DNA of 64,000 nucleotides from Streptosporangiaceae bacterium (GTDB taxonomy: Bacteria; Actinomycetota; Actinomycetes; Streptosporangiales; Streptosporangiaceae): positions 1 to 64,000 of the forward strand of contig JASHOI010000006.1 of the NCBI GenBank assembly GCA_030041195.1, given 5' to 3'. Shown here in pieces: positions 42,613 through 51,366 of the stretch. Position 1 is the stretch's first letter. Every line of letters begins with the position of its first letter. Below the pieces are notes generated by a model. It was not told where the DNA came from. It did no database searches and saw only the letters and a list, made by a program, of their open reading frames with translations. Made by a program: the position numbers and the translations under genes.

Positions 42613-44114
42613 CAGCGGCTCACCCCGGCCACGGACAGCCCGAGGCTGGCCTCGATGAACGGGAAGTCGGTAAGGATGTCGCCGTGGAACATCTCGTGCA
42701 TCAGCACCAGGTTGTGAAACGACGCCGACCTGGGCCGGCAGCGAGCCAGGCGGCCGCCTTCCAGCCGCAGGTCGTAGAGCACCTCGCCCGCAGCGGCCTC
42801 GGCCCAGCCGACCGCCCGCCCCACCGCGGGGTCACAGCGCGCCCGCACCGGCCCGTCCGGCGCGTCGGCAAGCTCGTCGGCCACCTGGCGGAGCAGGTGC
42901 AAGGACTGGGCGACCTCGTCCCAGCGGACCCACAGCCGGTCCAGCGCGTCCCCGGCGCCCCGCGGGGCGGGCTCGCGCAATGCGAGCGACGGGTAGGCGT
43001 CGTACGGCCGGTGCTGGCGGGTGTCGTCCGAGTAACCCGACGCCTTGCCGATCGGGCCCAGCGCGCCATGCTCGCGGGCGCGCTCAGGGCTGAGGACGCC
43101 GGTGCGGCGCAGCCGGTCCAGGAACGACGCCGTGCCCATCAGCGCGGCGACGTCGCTGGTGATCGCCTTGTCCAGGCGGCTTATGTCGGCCAGCAGGTCG
43201 GCGGGCGATGCGAGCGGCAGGCGGCTGACGCCGCCCGGCACGACCACCCGGCGCCCGAACCTGTTTCCGCAGGCCCGGCTCACCAGGCGCATCACATGCT
43301 CCTTATGAGAGGCGAACCGGGCGGTGGCCACGGCGAGCCCGGCACCATCCGCGAGCCGGACCGCGACGTCCAGGTGAGAGGCCAGCCGTTCGAGTTCCGC
43401 GTGCAGCACCCGGACCAGCGCCGCAGCCCAGGGGACCTCGGCGCCGCAAATTCGCTCCAGAGCGTGGCAGTAGGCCAGCGTGTGCGCGACCGTCGCGGTG
43501 CCCTCGACACGCTCGGCCAGCAGCACGCCGTCCGCGGCGGTCATCTCCTCGAACCGCTTCTCCAGCCCCCGGTGCTTGTAGAACACGCGCATGTTCAGGT
43601 GCGGTATGTCCTCGCCCGGCGTCTCGACGAGGTACTCGATCGACTCCACCACGCCCGAACGCACCGGGCCGTGCGGGATCGTGAACAGCCCCGGGCCAAC
43701 CACGTGCAGCGGCAGCGCGTAGGGATCAGGCTCGATCACGGCCGGCCCGCCGGTCTCACCCGGCCTGGGCCGCAGCGCGCCCTCCGGCGGCTGCGGCAGC
43801 AGCAGCGGTTCGGGGCGCGGATGTCCCTGCGGGATCACGCCGAACATGTCGGCGATCTCGCGTTCGTACCAGAACGCGGCGCCGAGCCGCGGTGTCAGCG
43901 ACGGATAGCTGGTGGCCGTCGGGGGCAGCACGGCTTCTGCCACCATCACCCCATCGCCACCGACCAGGTGCGCGCAGAGCACCAGACCTTCCGGGCGGAC
44001 GGTACCGAAAAGGCCCGCGAACCTGTGACCGGCCGCCACCCGGGCGGCCACTTCATGCCACAGCGCGGTCACATGGCCGGACAGCCGGGCGACCGTCATC
44101 ACGTCCGAGTTCAC
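42612..44114 (-). CDS. HycE-like large subunit lacking NiFe ligands, complex C
   Basis: 500 residues from GTG 44114, overlapping the HyfF stop. NuoC-like part with YPSLTPRLGAAFWYEREIADMFGV, then FTIPHGPVRSGVVESIEYLVETPGEDIP and the HKHRGLE-type KHRGLEKRFEEM of the NuoD/HycE family. The first NiFe motif position reads ERVEGTATVAHTLAY, with no CxxC (the only nearby Cys is in YCHALERICG further on), and the C-terminus is LTDFPFIEASLGLSVAGVSR without CxxC. The NiFe site is therefore absent, as in complex B. Confidence 0.88.
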   Translation of the reverse strand: MNSDVMTVARLSGHVTALWHEVAARVAAGHRFAGLFGTVRPEGLVLCAHLVGGDGVMVAEAVLPPTATSYPSLTPRLGAAFWYEREIADMFGVIPQGHPRPEPLLLPQPPEGALRPRPGETGGPAVIEPDPYALPLHVVGPGLFTIPHGPVRSGVVESIEYLVETPGEDIPHLNMRVFYKHRGLEKRFEEMTAADGVLLAERVEGTATVAHTLAYCHALERICGAEVPWAAALVRVLHAELERLASHLDVAVRLADGAGLAVATARFASHKEHVMRLVSRACGNRFGRRVVVPGGVSRLPLASPADLLADISRLDKAITSDVAALMGTASFLDRLRRTGVLSPERAREHGALGPIGKASGYSDDTRQHRPYDAYPSLALREPAPRGAGDALDRLWVRWDEVAQSLHLLRQVADELADAPDGPVRARCDPAVGRAVGWAEAAAGEVLYDLRLEGGRLARCRPRSASFHNLVLMHEMFHGDILTDFPFIEASLGLSVAGVSR

Positions 44115-45598
44115 GCTCCCACCCCAAGCTGGTGAACCGCGCGGGAGAGCAGCCCGGTCAGCTCGGCCGGCGGGTGGAGCCCGAGCATGAGCAGCACGGC
44201 GACCCCGGCGACCACGGGCACCACCATCCACGCGCTGGGCTCGCCCCTGGTGAGCACCGCCCCGCTGCCGGTGGTCCCGGCCCGGCGAGGCGTCAGCAGC
44301 ATCCGGTTGCTCGCCAGTGTCAGGCCGAAGAACGCGATCGTCACGAGCACGATCAAGATGGCGGCAGCGGTATCGGACGAGGCGCTGAAGCCACCCTCCA
44401 CGATCTCGAATTCGCTGCGGAAGATGCCGAACGGTGGCATCGCGCACAGCGTGAGGACCGCGATGCCGAACAGCGGCCCGCTCCACGGCAGCAGGTCCAG
44501 GCCGCCGGTGATCGAAGACATGCTCTTGCTGCCGAACTTGTGCACGAGCACCCCGGCACCCATGAAAGCGTTGCCCTTGGCCGCGGCGTGAGCGAGCACA
44601 TGCAGCAGCACTCCTGCCAGCGCGATCGGTGCACCGAAGCTCACCCCGATCGCCAGGATGCCCATGTGCTCGACGCTGGAATACGCCAGCATGCGTTTCA
44701 CATTCTGCTGCTCGAGCAGGTAGAGCGCGGCGAGCAGCAGCGACGCGACCCCAAATACCAGCAGTACGTCACGGGGGAAACGCGGCCCGAGCACCACGGA
44801 CGCGACCTGGTAGTACCGCAGGATCGCGTAGAAGCTGACCGCGAGCAGCGATCCGGACAGCAGCGCCGATACCGGAGTCGGCGCCTCGGAGTGCGCGTCC
44901 GGCAGCCAGGTGTGCACGGGCACTAGGCCCATCTTCGTACCGAACCCGACCACCGCCAGCACGAACGCCAGCCGGACCGGGGTTTGGGGTAGCCGGGCGC
45001 CCGCGTGCAGCAGCGGAATGAACGAGAGGTCGTAGTGCTCGCCGAGCACCCGGGATCCGGCGTAGTAGGCGAAGATCGTCGCGAGCAGCGCGAGACCGAG
45101 GCCAGCCGAGGCGATGAGGATGTACTTCCAGGCCGCTTCGGCGGCCCCGTCGGTGTCCTCGATCGCCACCAGCAGGGCTGAGATCACGGTGGTGATCTCG
45201 ATTGCAATCCACAGCAGCGCCAGGTTGCTCATGAGCGGCGCTGCCAGCATCGTCCAGGCAAAGAGATTCAGCCCCGTGTAGAACCTCCTGGAGTACCGCG
45301 AGTAGCCGACCCCGCCCCGTCGCCTGCTGGGAGCCAGGTAGCCGATCGAGTACACGGCGACCGCGGCGTAAAGGAAGCTCGTGGCCAGCAGGAAAACGGT
45401 GCTGATCGCGTCCACCCGCAGGTATGACAGGTAGCTGAGGTCCCGGTGAGCGGCCGCCGGGACCAGTGCGAGGACCAGCCCGAAACAGACCACGCCGGTG
45501 GCTGCGGTGACGGCCTCGGTCACGACGGCCGGGGCACGCAACGACACCAGAGCCGCCGCGAATGGCAAGACGAGCAGCAACAAGATCACCACGAGCAT
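44111..45598 (-). CDS. HyfF-like antiporter subunit, complex C
   Basis: 495 residues. The signature segments differ slightly from complexes A and B: LLWIAIEITTVISALLVA, WKYILIASAGLG, FGTKMGLVPVHTWLPDAHSEAPTP, YSSVEHMGILAIG. Despite divergence, the conserved Glu (IEI), Lys (WKY, TKM) and His loop are in place. No soluble insertion is seen. The gene overlaps the HycE-like start. Confidence 0.89.
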   Translation of the reverse strand: MLVVILLLLVLPFAAALVSLRAPAVVTEAVTAATGVVCFGLVLALVPAAAHRDLSYLSYLRVDAISTVFLLATSFLYAAVAVYSIGYLAPSRRRGGVGYSRYSRRFYTGLNLFAWTMLAAPLMSNLALLWIAIEITTVISALLVAIEDTDGAAEAAWKYILIASAGLGLALLATIFAYYAGSRVLGEHYDLSFIPLLHAGARLPQTPVRLAFVLAVVGFGTKMGLVPVHTWLPDAHSEAPTPVSALLSGSLLAVSFYAILRYYQVASVVLGPRFPRDVLLVFGVASLLLAALYLLEQQNVKRMLAYSSVEHMGILAIGVSFGAPIALAGVLLHVLAHAAAKGNAFMGAGVLVHKFGSKSMSSITGGLDLLPWSGPLFGIAVLTLCAMPPFGIFRSEFEIVEGGFSASSDTAAAILIVLVTIAFFGLTLASNRMLLTPRRAGTTGSGAVLTRGEPSAWMVVPVVAGVAVLLMLGLHPPAELTGLLSRAVHQLGVGA

Positions 45599-45601
45599 CG
45601 C

Positions 45602-46315
45602 TCAGCCCCGCAGACTAGTCAGGTCGGCGGTGGACAGCGACTCGGCCCGCCCGTGGTGCACCCGGATCAGCAGCTCCAGCACAACGACGGCGACCAGCAG
45701 GTCGAACAGGAACGCCACTTCGAGGAACAGCGGCAGCCCGGCGGCGACCACGAGCGACGCCAGGGAGATCCCGTTCTCCAGCGACAAGAAGCCGATCGCC
45801 TGGGATGCCACGTCACGTCGCATGATCATCAGCACGAACGCCACCAGCACTACGGATACGGAGATCTCCAGGGCTGTGGGCGGCAGGGCGGAACTATGAA
45901 TATCCAGGGCCCGGGCCGAGAAGAAGCCGAACGCGGCGACGGCGATCGCCAGCAGCACGGTGTTGGCCAGGCCCAGCGAGCCGCTGCCGGCAATCTCGGT
46001 CCAGCCCAGGGCCGGCTCGTCCTTGCCCGCCCGGCCCATGCCACGCAGCAGCCTGCGCAGCACGACCGGGACGATCACGACCTTCAGCGCCGCCGAAAGC
46101 GCCGCGAGGACATACAGGTCCGGCAGGTGCCGCACGGCGCCAACCAGGATCGCGAGCACGGAGATGAGAGCGGCCTGAACCGCATAGAGGCGCACCTGAT
46201 CGCGAATCAGCGCCTGCCGGAACATGCCGAACTCGGCCAGCAGCACACCCAGCGCGATCACGCTGGATTCGCCCGAGTAAACGCTCGGCGCCGCCACCGC
46301 GGCCGTCGCCGACAT
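45602..46315 (-). CDS. HyfE-like membrane subunit, complex C
   Basis: 237 residues. Conserved HyfE features: the central MRRDVASQAIGFLSLENGISLASL and a C-terminal VAFLFDLLVAVVVLELLIRV. The Glu of LENG is retained, while the second block (PFIVEAG in complexes A and B) reads LPLFLEVAF, keeping a Glu. About six to seven helices. It shares its first base with the last base of the HyfC stop. Confidence 0.86.
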   Translation of the reverse strand: MSATAAVAAPSVYSGESSVIALGVLLAEFGMFRQALIRDQVRLYAVQAALISVLAILVGAVRHLPDLYVLAALSAALKVVIVPVVLRRLLRGMGRAGKDEPALGWTEIAGSGSLGLANTVLLAIAVAAFGFFSARALDIHSSALPPTALEISVSVVLVAFVLMIMRRDVASQAIGFLSLENGISLASLVVAAGLPLFLEVAFLFDLLVAVVVLELLIRVHHGRAESLSTADLTSLRG

Positions 46316-47277
46316 CAGCCACCCCCAAGGTAAAGCGTGAACACTCCGAGCACCGCGAGCAGGAAAGCCGCGGAAACGAATTCAGTGATCTTGAACAGGC
46401 GCAGCTTGGCGAACGAGTTGTCGATAACGGCCACAACGATCCCCAGCACGGCCGCCTTGCCGACCAGCGCGACGATCGCCAGCGCCACGGCAGGCCACCG
46501 CGTGGTGGCGGCCAGACCCCAGGGCGCGACGAAGATGTTGATCAGGATCGTGTAGAGGATCAGCTGCTTCATCCACGATCCCCACTTCAGCAGCGCGAAG
46601 TAGGGACCGGAGTGCTCGAACGGCCGCGCCTCCTCGATCATCCCGAACTCGTTCGTGCCGGTGTGCGTCTCCACCGGTATCCGGCCGGTCTCCGCCAGGA
46701 TCACCATGAACAGCGCGGCCGCGGCGAGCAGGTGGGCGGGCCGCACGATCTGGCTCGCCGACGAGCGCACGGTAGCGGCCAGCGCGTACGGCAGGTCGGT
46801 CCCGGTCACCAGCGCGACGACGAAGATCACGAACAGCACGACGGGCTCGGTGATCGCGCTGAACGTCTTCGCCCGGCTGGCGCCAAGCTGGGCGTACGGG
46901 CTCCCGGTCTCCGAGGCAGCGATCGCGACCAGGAAGCTGGCCAGGGCCAGAATGAGCCCGCCGCCGAGGATGTCGCCCATGTAGCCGAGCGGCAGCCCGA
47001 AGCTGGTCAGCACCGGGATCAGCAGCGGCACGGTCAAATAACACGCCGCCGCGCCCACCGGCGCGGCCAGGAACACCCAGCTGGCCCCCTCGGGTGCCAG
47101 CGCCTCCTTGCGGAGCAGCTTGGCCAGGTCGTAGTACGGCTGCAGCACCCGCGGGCCGGCGCGGCCTTGCAGCCGCGCCTCCACGCGCGCGATCACGCCC
47201 GAGATCCCAGGTGCCGCAAGCGCGATGGTCGCGACCTGCAAGAACTGAACAACCGGTATCGGAAGGGTTCCGCTCAC
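46315..47277 (-). CDS. HyfC/NuoH-family membrane subunit, complex C
   Basis: 320 residues, first gene of the complex C operon. RAGPRVLQPYYDLAKLLRKE, ETGRIPVETHTGTNE, EHSGPYFALLKWGSWMK and KLRLFKITEFVS mark it as HyfC. The loop residues PVETHTG differ from IDNPGG in complex B, consistent with an altered peripheral arm. A fluoride riboswitch lies about 120 bases upstream. Confidence 0.9.
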   Translation of the reverse strand: MSGTLPIPVVQFLQVATIALAAPGISGVIARVEARLQGRAGPRVLQPYYDLAKLLRKEALAPEGASWVFLAAPVGAAACYLTVPLLIPVLTSFGLPLGYMGDILGGGLILALASFLVAIAASETGSPYAQLGASRAKTFSAITEPVVLFVIFVVALVTGTDLPYALAATVRSSASQIVRPAHLLAAAALFMVILAETGRIPVETHTGTNEFGMIEEARPFEHSGPYFALLKWGSWMKQLILYTILINIFVAPWGLAATTRWPAVALAIVALVGKAAVLGIVVAVIDNSFAKLRLFKITEFVSAAFLLAVLGVFTLYLGGG

Positions 47278-47398
47278 CGGTCCGCACCCGCGACCTGGGA
47301 CAGGGGCACTATGCCCCCACTACTTTTGCCGGGCGGCTCCGGCGCCACGTCCGTCACTGCTTGCCTCCTGTAAGCCCGCCGGGTCTCCCAGGCGAGAT

Positions 47399-47450
47399 TG
47401 CAGAGGCCATTAGCGACACCTTCCGCGGTTACGGCGAGCCTCATCACCAG
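47399..47450 (-). promoter_or_regulatory. Fluoride riboswitch before complex C operon
   Basis: Minus strand: hairpin TGGTG-like stem with loop ATGAGGCT, second stem, TAATGG, CCTCTGC. Loop GAGGC pairs with GCCTC. A variant element runs in the opposite direction starting 60 bases away. Confidence 0.9.
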
Positions 47451-47510
47451 CCCCTCATTGTGGCGCAAGCCCTGCTGCTCCTGCAAATTCACTCGGCTAA
47501 GCTGCGGTAC

Positions 47511-47563
47511 CGGCGGAGGGGCCCGCCGTCGACCGCGGATGAGCCGCCAACGGTCCCTGCCAG
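47511..47563 (+). promoter_or_regulatory. Variant fluoride-riboswitch-like element (class 2), before MFS permease
   Basis: Hairpin CGGCG/CGCCG with loop GAGGGGCC, second stem GCGG/CCGC, then CAACGG and TCCCTGCC. Loop GGGGCC pairs with GGTCCC. Same architecture as the fluoride aptamer, but ATG is GAG and TGATGG is CAACGG. A TAAGCT -10-like hexamer lies at 47498-47503. Confidence 0.75.
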
Positions 47564-47581
47564 GGGCTGGAGGATGGTCAG

Positions 47582-48796
47582 GTGCCCGAGCCCGGTGGTT
47601 CTGGATCCAGCCGGGTGCCGTTGCCTCGGCGAGCGGCCCAAGCGTCCCCAGCTCTCAAGTTTGTGCTGATGGTCGGCGTCATGAGTTTCTTCGCTGACTT
47701 TACCTACGAAGGGTCGCGCTCGGTCATCGGCCCTTACCTGGGCGCGCTCGGCGCCGGGGCGCTGGCGATCAGCGTGATCAGCGGGCTGGGCGAGTTCCTC
47801 GGTTACGGACTGCGCCTGTTCTCTGGGCGCAGCGCCGACCGGACCGGACGGTACTGGCCGATCACGATCGGCGGTTATGCGGTCCAGATGGCAGCGGTAC
47901 CGCTGCTCGCGCTGGCCAGGAACTGGCAGCTGGCCGCGCTGCTGATCATCGCCGAGCGGATCGGCAAGGCCACCCGAAACCCGCCGCGGGACGCGATGCT
48001 GTCGCACGCAGCGCGGGAAATGGGGTACGGCTGGGGCTTTGGCGTACACGAGGCGCTGGATCAGTTCGGCGCGATGTTCGGCCCCCTGCTCGTCGCGGTG
48101 GTCTTGGCGGTGAGCGGGCACGACTACCGGCTGGCGTTCGCGGCCCTCGCGATCCCGGCCGCGATCACGCTGTCGCTGGTGCTGATCGCACGCAGATTCT
48201 TCCCGCGACCGCAGGATCTTGCGGCCGGCCCGGACGGAGTAACCACTGGGGGCCTACCGCGGGTGTTCTGGGTGTACCTGGCCGCAGCCGCTCTGGCCGC
48301 CTCGGGGTTCGCGGACTTCCCGCTGATCGCGTTCCACTGGCAGCAGGCCGCTACCATGCAGCCGCCGCTCATCCCTGTGTTCTACGCGGTCGCGATGGCG
48401 GTCAGTGGCGTCGGGTCTCTTATCTTCGGGCGCCTATTCGACCGGTCCGGAATCGGGGTGCTGATCCCGCTGACCGTGGCAACCGCCGGGTATGCACCGC
48501 TGGTATTCCTCGGCGGCCTGTGGGCCGGGCTGGCGGGCGTAGCGCTGTGGGGGCTCGGAATGGGAGTTCAGGAGTCGATCATTCCCGCCGCCGTTGCGCC
48601 GATGGTTTCGCCAGACCGCCGGGCGTCCGCGTACGGACTGTTCACCGGCGCCTACGGCACAGCCTGGGTGCTGGGCAGCATCGTAATTGGCCTGCTGTTC
48701 GACACCTCGCTCGGTGCGGTCACCGCTTTCGCCGTGGCCGCTCAACTCGCGGCGATCCCATTCCTCCTGATCGTCCGCTCGCGCACGACAGCCTAG
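47582..48796 (+). CDS. MFS permease under a variant element
   Basis: 404 residues from GTG 47582 with GGAGG eight bases upstream. About twelve hydrophobic helices in two halves. The MFS loop 2-3 signature is GRSADRTGRYWPITIGG, and helix 1 contains FFADFTYEGSRSVIGPYL. The segment RIGKATRNPPRDAMLS after helix 4 is characteristic of a family of actinobacterial and acidophile permeases sometimes called YajR-like or drug-like. Substrate unknown. Its placement behind a fluoride-type aptamer makes an ion or weak-acid efflux role worth testing. The 3' end overlaps a convergent Nudix gene by four bases. Confidence 0.87.
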   Translation: MPEPGGSGSSRVPLPRRAAQASPALKFVLMVGVMSFFADFTYEGSRSVIGPYLGALGAGALAISVISGLGEFLGYGLRLFSGRSADRTGRYWPITIGGYAVQMAAVPLLALARNWQLAALLIIAERIGKATRNPPRDAMLSHAAREMGYGWGFGVHEALDQFGAMFGPLLVAVVLAVSGHDYRLAFAALAIPAAITLSLVLIARRFFPRPQDLAAGPDGVTTGGLPRVFWVYLAAAALAASGFADFPLIAFHWQQAATMQPPLIPVFYAVAMAVSGVGSLIFGRLFDRSGIGVLIPLTVATAGYAPLVFLGGLWAGLAGVALWGLGMGVQESIIPAAVAPMVSPDRRASAYGLFTGAYGTAWVLGSIVIGLLFDTSLGAVTAFAVAAQLAAIPFLLIVRSRTTA

Positions 48797-49257
48797 GGCT
48801 CGCGCGCCGGCCGCCAAAGGTTGGCCAGGTAAGGGGCGTACAGTTCGCGGTGGCGGTCGAGCATCGCGCGCAGGTGGCCGGCCACGGGTGGCCGCAGGTC
48901 CAGCTCCTGTATCCGGTCAACCGGGACGAACACTGGCGCCAGGCCCTTCTCGAGCTGCTCAGGCATCTGGTCCGGTGCCGGATCGGCAGCCAAGAATACG
49001 ATGTCGACGGTGCGCGGGCCGGAGTCCGGACCGCTGGCTTCCAGTACGTACGCCACCCTGTCGGGGTTGACGTAAAGACCGGTCTCCTCGCGCACCTCAC
49101 GGCGTGCGCACGCCGCCATACTCTCGCCGGGCCGGGGAGTGCCGCCGGGCAGTACCCAGTCGCCAGCACCGCTGCCAACACGATGCACCAGCAGAACCGT
49201 TCGCTTGCGGAGGACAATGGCCGAGCAGCGCAGCTCTACGCCGTCAGGCATGTTCAT
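48793..49257 (-). CDS. Nudix hydrolase
   Basis: 154 residues from ATG 49257 with AAGGAG five bases upstream; the long frame further upstream is a shadow of the PAP2 gene. Nudix box GGTPRPGESMAACARREVREETG is split as GGTPRPGESM and REVREETG near residues 40-62. N-terminal strand VELRCSAIVLRKRTVLLVHR and a C-terminal helix region follow. Substrate unknown. It sits 28 bases after the PAP2 gene and is probably co-transcribed with it. Confidence 0.88.
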   Translation of the reverse strand: MNMPDGVELRCSAIVLRKRTVLLVHRVGSGAGDWVLPGGTPRPGESMAACARREVREETGLYVNPDRVAYVLEASGPDSGPRTVDIVFLAADPAPDQMPEQLEKGLAPVFVPVDRIQELDLRPPVAGHLRAMLDRHRELYAPYLANLWRPAREP

Positions 49258-49285
49258 GCAACTCCTTAGGTATCTGCCGGTCCGG

Positions 49286-49996
49286 CTATGCCCGGCCGGA
49301 CTTCGCTGGTGCCGCCGAGGCGACGTCCGCGAGCTGCAGCCAGCCTTCGGCAAACAGCCACGCGGACAGTACGTCACTGGGCCAGTGCACGCCGAGATAA
49401 ATCCTGCTCGAGCCCACGCATACGGCAACGAGAAGCGGAACGCCGTGCCTGCCTAGGCCGCTGGTTGTACATCTAACGCAAGCTCCTGCCGTCAGGACCG
49501 CCAGCGACGTGTGCTTCGAAGGCATGCTGAATCCCTCGGGCTCGGTCAGCCATATCGCGTCAGGCGGCCGGGGCCGGGCAATCGCCCGGGACAGGATGCG
49601 GCGGACGACCGCTCCGGTGACCACCGCAAGGCCCGGCACGCACGCCTGCTGCCAGCTGCCCCGCCGCATCGCCATGGCGGTGGCGGCGGCTATGGAGATG
49701 GCCACGAAACGTGGCTCACCGAGCGAGCTGACCGTCCGGGCGGTTCGCACCGCGGCCGGGTTGCGCCCATTCTCGGCCAGCCTGATCACTGCCTGGTCGA
49801 GCCTGCCGATCAGGCCGTGTCCCGGCCGGGCGACGATCGCGGCGAGGCCGGCGAACGCTAGCGCGCTTCCGCAGGCGTGCCTAACCACCGTGCGCTCGAG
49901 TCCGGCCACAGCCCCGCTCCTCTCGGCTAGCCAGCAGGACCCATTGGCCACCGGGGCAATGCGCACGCGCCAATGCGCGGCTTCGGCGGGATCCAT
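49286..49996 (-). CDS. PAP2-family membrane phosphatase
   Basis: 236 residues. The three PAP2 motifs are present: RAIARPRPPD (K/R-x6-RP form), PSKHTS (usually PSGH; Lys replaces Gly) and SRIYLGVHWPSD (SRxxxxxHxxxD). Several hydrophobic helices surround them. Enzymes of this family dephosphorylate lipid phosphates such as undecaprenyl pyrophosphate or phosphatidic acid at the membrane. ATG 49996 has no strong ribosome binding site, so the start is uncertain. No aptamer is seen on its strand. Confidence 0.85.
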   Translation of the reverse strand: MDPAEAAHWRVRIAPVANGSCWLAERSGAVAGLERTVVRHACGSALAFAGLAAIVARPGHGLIGRLDQAVIRLAENGRNPAAVRTARTVSSLGEPRFVAISIAAATAMAMRRGSWQQACVPGLAVVTGAVVRRILSRAIARPRPPDAIWLTEPEGFSMPSKHTSLAVLTAGACVRCTTSGLGRHGVPLLVAVCVGSSRIYLGVHWPSDVLSAWLFAEGWLQLADVASAAPAKSGRA

Positions 49997-50198
49997 CGCC
50001 GAGTGGGCTCGCCACTGCGATCATGATAGGCGAGGCCCGTCTCAGGCCGCACGCCCCGGTAGGTGGTGTCTGATGTTACGCGCCTACGCCCTGATCGATG
50101 ACCACCTGAGCTGTACGCATCCCGCCTGCGCTGGCAGCCGCCGACCCGCCCGCCGGCCTTGCGAGGTTGGATTATCCGCTCGGCTACGCTATGAGCAA

Positions 50199-50250
50199 CG
50201 GCGGAGGGGCCCGCCGTAGACTGCGGAGACGCCGCCAACGGTCCCTGCCA
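50199..50250 (+). promoter_or_regulatory. Variant fluoride-riboswitch-like element (class 2), before HTH protein
   Basis: Hairpin ACGGCG/CGCCGT with loop GAGGGGCC, second stem GCGG/CCGC, then CAACGG and TCCCTGCC; loop GGGGCC pairs with GGTCCC. A TACGCT -10-like hexamer at 50185-50190 is embedded in CTCGGCTACGCT, shared with the element at 47511 (CTCGGCTAAGCT). Confidence 0.75.
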
Positions 50251-50270
50251 GCAGGCAGGAGGTTAGTGGC

Positions 50271-51191
50271 GTGCGCCCGAGCCACGACGCGGGCTGCTGC
50301 CCGTATGCATGGGGACCGGTTGATTCACCGGGTTCGACGCGTGACCACCCAACCGGGACCGTACCGGTCGAGACGGCAGCGCTGATCAGCCATCTCTATG
50401 ACTGCCAGGGGCTCTCAACATATGAGATCGCGAAGCGCGTTGGACTCAGCCGGCAACGCGTCGGGCGATTGCTGAACAAGGCTGGGGTCGCGGTCAAACC
50501 ACGTGGCGCGGGCCGACAGCGAAAGCCTGACCCGCAGCAAGCCGCACTTACCGACCTCGCCGTCCGTCTCTACGAGAACTCGAATCTGTCGTCGCGTGAG
50601 ATTTCGGTGCTTACCGGAATGCCAGAGCGGACGGTTAGAGACCGGCTGCGCGATCGGGGCGTACGCATGCGCACGCGAGGACGGGCCAACAGGGAGGACC
50701 GGGCAGCGGCGCCTGCGGAGGCGCTCGTTGAGCTGTACATCCGAGCAGGGCTGAGTGCGGCAGAGGCAGGCCGACGATTGGGGGTACCCGGCAGGGTGGT
50801 CCTCCGTACCGCGCACGATCAGGGCCTGCCGGTGCGCATCGGCGGGCCAGAGCCACGTCACGGACCCAGCGAGATAGAGCTGATCGATGCGCTGTATGCC
50901 GATCCGATGGTGCGGCAGATACTTTCCAAGAACGGGATCCTCCCCCGGCCGGCCGGAGGCCCGATCTGGCAGCGTTTTCCGGTGCCCGTATATATAAGCC
51001 CGGAGCTGGCGAGAGAACTGTACGTACCCTGTGGGCTAGGCCTGCGGCACATCGAGCTCATAACCGGCCAGCCGGCTGAGACCGTCCGAGATCTCCTGCG
51101 TGCGCAAGGAATCTCATTGCGGCAACAGGGCGGCAGATCACCGTTCATGCGAAGATGGCGGAGCGCAAATCGTGGCGCTCAACAGGCCTGA
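50271..51191 (+). CDS. Multi-helix-turn-helix DNA-binding protein
   Basis: 306 residues from GTG 50271, AGGAGG eight bases upstream. At least three HTH units in tandem: YDCQGLSTYEIAKRVGLSRQ, then NLSSREISVLTGMPERTVRDRLRDRG, then AGLSAAEAGRRLGVPGRVV, and a fourth weaker one (LGLRHIELITGQPAETVRDLL) near the C-terminus. These resemble resolvase- or homeodomain-type HTH repeats that bind extended DNA sites. There is no sensor domain. It may be the regulator of the surrounding variant-class genes, but targets cannot be deduced. Confidence 0.82.
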   Translation: MRPSHDAGCCPYAWGPVDSPGSTRDHPTGTVPVETAALISHLYDCQGLSTYEIAKRVGLSRQRVGRLLNKAGVAVKPRGAGRQRKPDPQQAALTDLAVRLYENSNLSSREISVLTGMPERTVRDRLRDRGVRMRTRGRANREDRAAAPAEALVELYIRAGLSAAEAGRRLGVPGRVVLRTAHDQGLPVRIGGPEPRHGPSEIELIDALYADPMVRQILSKNGILPRPAGGPIWQRFPVPVYISPELARELYVPCGLGLRHIELITGQPAETVRDLLRAQGISLRQQGGRSPFMRRWRSANRGAQQA

Positions 51192-51297
51192 CCTTTCCGC
51201 CTGGAGGCTTGCAGAAGATACGCAGCAATGGCTCGCGCTCGGGAGTCGCACAGCCCGCCGGCCACGTCTGCAGCCAGGAACAGGTACTGTTGACGGT

Positions 51298-51345
51298 AGG
51301 CGGAGGGGCTCGCCGCAAACGCGCCAAGGCCAACGGTCCCTGTGT
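51298..51345 (+). promoter_or_regulatory. Variant fluoride-riboswitch-like element (class 2), before ABC-F fragment
   Basis: Hairpin GGCG/CGCC with loop GAGGGGCT, a minimal second stem GCC/GGC, then CAACGG and TCCCTGTG; loop and tail pair with two wobbles. A TACTGT -10-like hexamer lies close upstream. Confidence 0.7.
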
Positions 51346-51366
51346 GGCGAACAGGATGCGTGCGGC

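Noticed and set aside
13667..47277. Functional NiFe formate hydrogenlyases
   Set aside because: HycE-like proteins of B and C lack both CxxC motifs and A has no catalytic subunits, and no maturation or formate dehydrogenase genes are seen.
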